Below, piece by piece: positions 1-5,370 of a stretch of 5,370 nucleotides of DNA. Source of the DNA: an uncultured Caulobacterales bacterium (GTDB lineage Bacteria > Pseudomonadota > Alphaproteobacteria > Caulobacterales > Maricaulaceae); NCBI GenBank assembly GCA_938007945.1, contig CALLME010000072.1:1-5370 (forward strand), in the 5' to 3' direction. The notes below the pieces were generated by a model. That model ran no database searches and was not told where the DNA came from. It was given only the letters and a program-made list of their open reading frames with translations. Made by a program: the position numbers and the translations under genes. The first letter of the stretch is position 1. Every line of letters begins with the position of its first letter.

Positions 1-4779
<4,779 letters not shown>

Positions 4780-4780
<1 letters not shown>

Positions 4781-5370
4781 CAGAGAGAAAGATATAAATC
4801 TCGATATTCAGCGGCTGAACGTGTCCAGCCGACATCTACGCTGAGGCAGTTTGAGACAATCTTGTTCCATGTTTTAGGGTTAGAATAGAGGTCAAATGTC
4901 CGTGCTATAGCTGAATAGAGCATATGCCCATTAATAGGCGAAAACTGCACCCCTGTGGCCGCACCGCTTGCTAGCGCCATTGGGCTTGCATCAATAACAG
5001 TATCATTGAGCCCGCCAACCCGCCCGACGATTGGGACGGTGCCGTAGCGCATAGCGCAAAGCTGAGTTAAGCCGCAAGGCTCAAAGCGCGACGGTATGAA
5101 TATCGCATCCGCGCCTGCTTGGAGGCGATGTGCGAGAGGTTCATCATAACCGATTGTGACAGAAATTTCTGTAGGGTGTTTAGTTGCCGCCTCCGTAAAG
5201 GCAGCCTCAATCGCGGAATCGCCAGATCCCAACAGCGCTAACTGCCCGCCATTTGCCACAATAGAATCAGTCATATCTGCCAGAAGGTCGAGACCCTTTT
5301 GGGTCGTGAGCCGGGAGATAACCGTAAAGAGAGGCGCAGAGGCATCTTCGCGTAGCTTCAAAGCGCGTTG
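4780..5370 (-). CDS. glgA: Glycogen synthase (ADP-glucose), C-terminal 196 residues; 5' end outside window
   Basis: GT5-family glycogen synthase, transferring glucose from ADP-glucose to the non-reducing end of α-1,4-glucan in the cytoplasm. The frame is open to the right edge (first codons read QRALKLRED); the family is about 480 residues, so about 40%, the C-terminal Rossmann domain, is present. Seen: SRLTTQKGLDLL (conserved Arg and Lys of the ADP-glucose phosphate contact), GGQLALLGSGD, the signature SRFEPCGLTQL (Glu codon at 5080-5082) followed by GTVPIVGRVGGLNDTV, and the C-terminal GWTRSAAEYRDLYLSL, very close to the E. coli GlgA ending. A TTG at 5359-5361 is not the start, since the homologous protein extends upstream without a stop. 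It stops on the TGA that overlaps the ATG of the fusion gene. It is the first gene seen of the operon; the promoter and probably further glg genes lie beyond the edge. Confidence 0.97.

Noticed and set aside
5359..5361. TTG as a start codon for a 193-residue protein
   Set aside because: The frame continues upstream to the window edge and the sequence begins mid-domain of GlgA; it is an internal leucine codon of a truncated-by-window gene.

Overview
The whole window is one compact stretch of minus-strand glycogen/α-glucan metabolism genes. In transcription order (right to left) these are the 3' end of glgA (glycogen synthase), a complete 1281-codon gene fusing a GlgX-type glycogen debranching enzyme to a MalQ-type 4-α-glucanotransferase, and the 5' 311 codons of pgm (phosphoglucomutase). 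glgA runs off the right edge and pgm off the left edge. There is essentially no non-coding DNA. glgA and the fusion gene overlap by one base in a TGATG stop/start, and the fusion stop and the pgm start are one base apart. The genes are almost certainly one operon whose promoter lies beyond the right edge. I see no terminator, RNA gene, mobile element, repeat array or CRISPR, and no gene-free stretch of any size.

Organism: base composition is close to 50% G+C by eye. The Pgm resembles the PGM1 type of eukaryotes and of several bacterial groups, not the E. coli Pgm type. A glgA-pgm neighbourhood is known from alphaproteobacteria such as Agrobacterium. I therefore favour an alphaproteobacterium (inference, moderate confidence); a genus cannot be named from this window.

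How the genes work together: Pgm interconverts glucose-6-phosphate and glucose-1-phosphate, the entry and exit point of glycogen metabolism. GlgA adds ADP-glucose units to α-1,4 chains. The GlgX half should cut α-1,6 branches trimmed by phosphorylase, and the MalQ half should recombine the released short maltooligosaccharides into longer chains that can be degraded again. Synthesis and breakdown are thus encoded in one unit.

The most notable feature is the GlgX-MalQ fusion. Both halves keep their catalytic residues, the join has almost no linker, and the MalQ half appears to lack the N-terminal β-sandwich that follows the first helices in E. coli MalQ. It joins debranching and glucanotransfer in one polypeptide, as the eukaryotic glycogen debranching enzyme does, but with a different domain combination in a different order. 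The individual families are all well known, and I see no evidence for a wholly new kind of system.
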